64,000 nucleotides of DNA from Chloracidobacterium sp. Its GTDB lineage: Bacteria > Acidobacteriota > Blastocatellia > Pyrinomonadales > Pyrinomonadaceae. Positions within the stretch are counted from its first letter, which is position 1, and each line of letters begins with the position of its first letter. The position numbers and the translations under genes are program-made. The stretch lies in NCBI GenBank assembly GCA_016720705.1, contig JADKKB010000005.1:496001-560000 (forward strand), written 5' to 3'. A model generated the notes under the pieces. It saw only the letters and a list, made by a program, of their open reading frames with translations. It ran no database searches and was not told the origin of the DNA. Below are positions 63,400-64,000 of the stretch, one piece after another.

Positions 63400-64000
63400 C
63401 TAGCCGACGGCTTCGTTGCTTTCTTCCGTTTTTTCGGTCGTCTCGGCGGTTTCGACTGCCGCAGTAACTTCCGGCTCAATTGCCTCAACTGCCGTCTCCT
63501 CGGTCTCGACAGCCTCTGCCGCATCATCCTCTTCCTCTTCCTCGTCGGGAATGTCGGCTGATTCGATCTCGGCTACCTCATCGGCTGAAAGATATTCCTT
63601 CGGAATTGCGTTGAGTGAAATTTCCGTTGCGGCGACTTCCGGGGCGTCGGCTTCGTCGATGTCAGCGATGGCGATGCCACCTTCGGTGCCGATCTGCTTG
63701 CCCTCAAGGATCGCATCAGCAATACGCGACGCGAATAAACGAATTGCACGAAGGGCATCGTCGTTGCCGGGAATCACGTGGTCAATACCCTCCGGAGAGC
63801 AGTTGGTGTCAACCACCGCTACGATCGGGATGTCCAAACGATTTGCTTCTTTAACGGCGATATCTTCTTTACGAACGTCAATGATGAACATCATATCCGG
63901 CATTCCGTTCATATCCTTGATACCGGCAAGGTTCTTCATCAACTTTTCGTATTCACGATCGAGTCCCAAACGCTCTTTCTTGGTGAGCATCTCAAATCGA
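63400..64000 (-). CDS. rpsB: Ribosomal protein S2, C-terminal part with acidic tail
   Basis: The C-terminal portion of S2; the N-terminus lies past the right edge. The known core is clear (LTKKERLGLDREYEKLMKNLAGIKDMNGMPDMMFIIDVRKEDIAVKEANRLDIPIVAVVDTNCSPEGID ... RAIRLFASRIADAILEGKQ). S2 normally ends soon after; here about 97 further residues follow, very rich in Glu and Ala (DEEEEEDDAAEAVETEETAVEAIEPE). Acidic tails on S2 exist in some phyla. The gene heads rpsB-tsf-pyrH-frr. Confidence 0.93.
   Translation of the reverse strand, partial: RFEMLTKKERLGLDREYEKLMKNLAGIKDMNGMPDMMFIIDVRKEDIAVKEANRLDIPIVAVVDTNCSPEGIDHVIPGNDDALRAIRLFASRIADAILEGKQIGTEGGIAIADIDEADAPEVAATEISLNAIPKEYLSADEVAEIESADIPDEEEEEDDAAEAVETEETAVEAIEPEVTAAVETAETTEKTEESNEAVG

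Overview
This 64 kb window looks like a chromosomal segment of a Gram-negative, LPS-bearing bacterium. Secreted amidohydrolase tandems, a winged-helix/TolB-propeller regulator, many small lipoproteins and a PilS-PilR-PilA locus suggest Acidobacteriota, probably class Blastocatellia (Pyrinomonadaceae-like). That placement is inference from gene content; no 16S gene is present. Most of the window is ordinary core and cell-envelope coding sequence, with a few degraded or repeat-bearing patches at about 2.7-2.9, 9.3-10.1, 13.9-14.3 and 49.3-52.0 kb.

Layout. 0-5 kb: start of dnaG and all of mutS2 (minus), then DUF427, a DCC-family oxidoreductase and a full-length Ada. 4.8-9.4 kb: three secreted amidohydrolase-family genes, only the middle one keeping metal ligands, closed by a terminator. 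9.4-10.1 kb: non-coding patch with short repeats and one copy of a 150-bp repeat. 10.1-14.4 kb: the winged-helix/propeller regulator, two unknown genes and a frameshifted OB-fold-like lipoprotein. 14.4-22.7 kb: msrB, a Ca2+/H+ exchanger, an internally duplicated membrane protein, lpxD, a Uma2 nuclease, two NTF2-like paralogues and priA. 22.8-28.2 kb: a small anchored protein, an ABC exporter operon with an embedded TPR protein, and an O-antigen-ligase-like protein. 28.2-32.3 kb: type IV pilin with a sigma-54 promoter, plus pilR and pilS. 32.3-36.2 kb: envelope-sugar genes (cupin, gmhB, waaF, epimerase) and a K+ channel. 36.3-40.2 kb: class A PBP and two small lipoproteins. 40.3-48.5 kb: an acyl-activating/ACP/acyltransferase fusion, DUF2490, a lipid kinase, a secreted Xaa-Pro aminopeptidase and an NHL/M23-like protein. 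48.6-52.0 kb: DUF937, an RHS relic, an A+T-rich glutamate-synthase-like gene and repeats. 52.1-58.5 kb: pepA, smpB, tRNA-Gln, thioesterase, a 59-residue membrane protein, isochorismatase, pcrA and a lipoprotein. 58.5-64 kb: a large secreted unknown protein, then the translation cluster rpsB-tsf-pyrH-frr (minus).

How the genes fit together. LpxD, GmhB, WaaF and the O-antigen ligase imply heptose-containing LPS. PilS and PilR together with the -24/-12 element before pilA make a self-contained pilus control unit. MutS2, PriA, PcrA and Ada cover DNA maintenance. I did not find a convincing new multigene defence or biosynthetic system. The best leads are the amidohydrolase trio with two metal-site-less members, the dispersed 150-bp repeat, the unknown cluster at 12.5-14.3 kb and the NHL/M23-like fusion.
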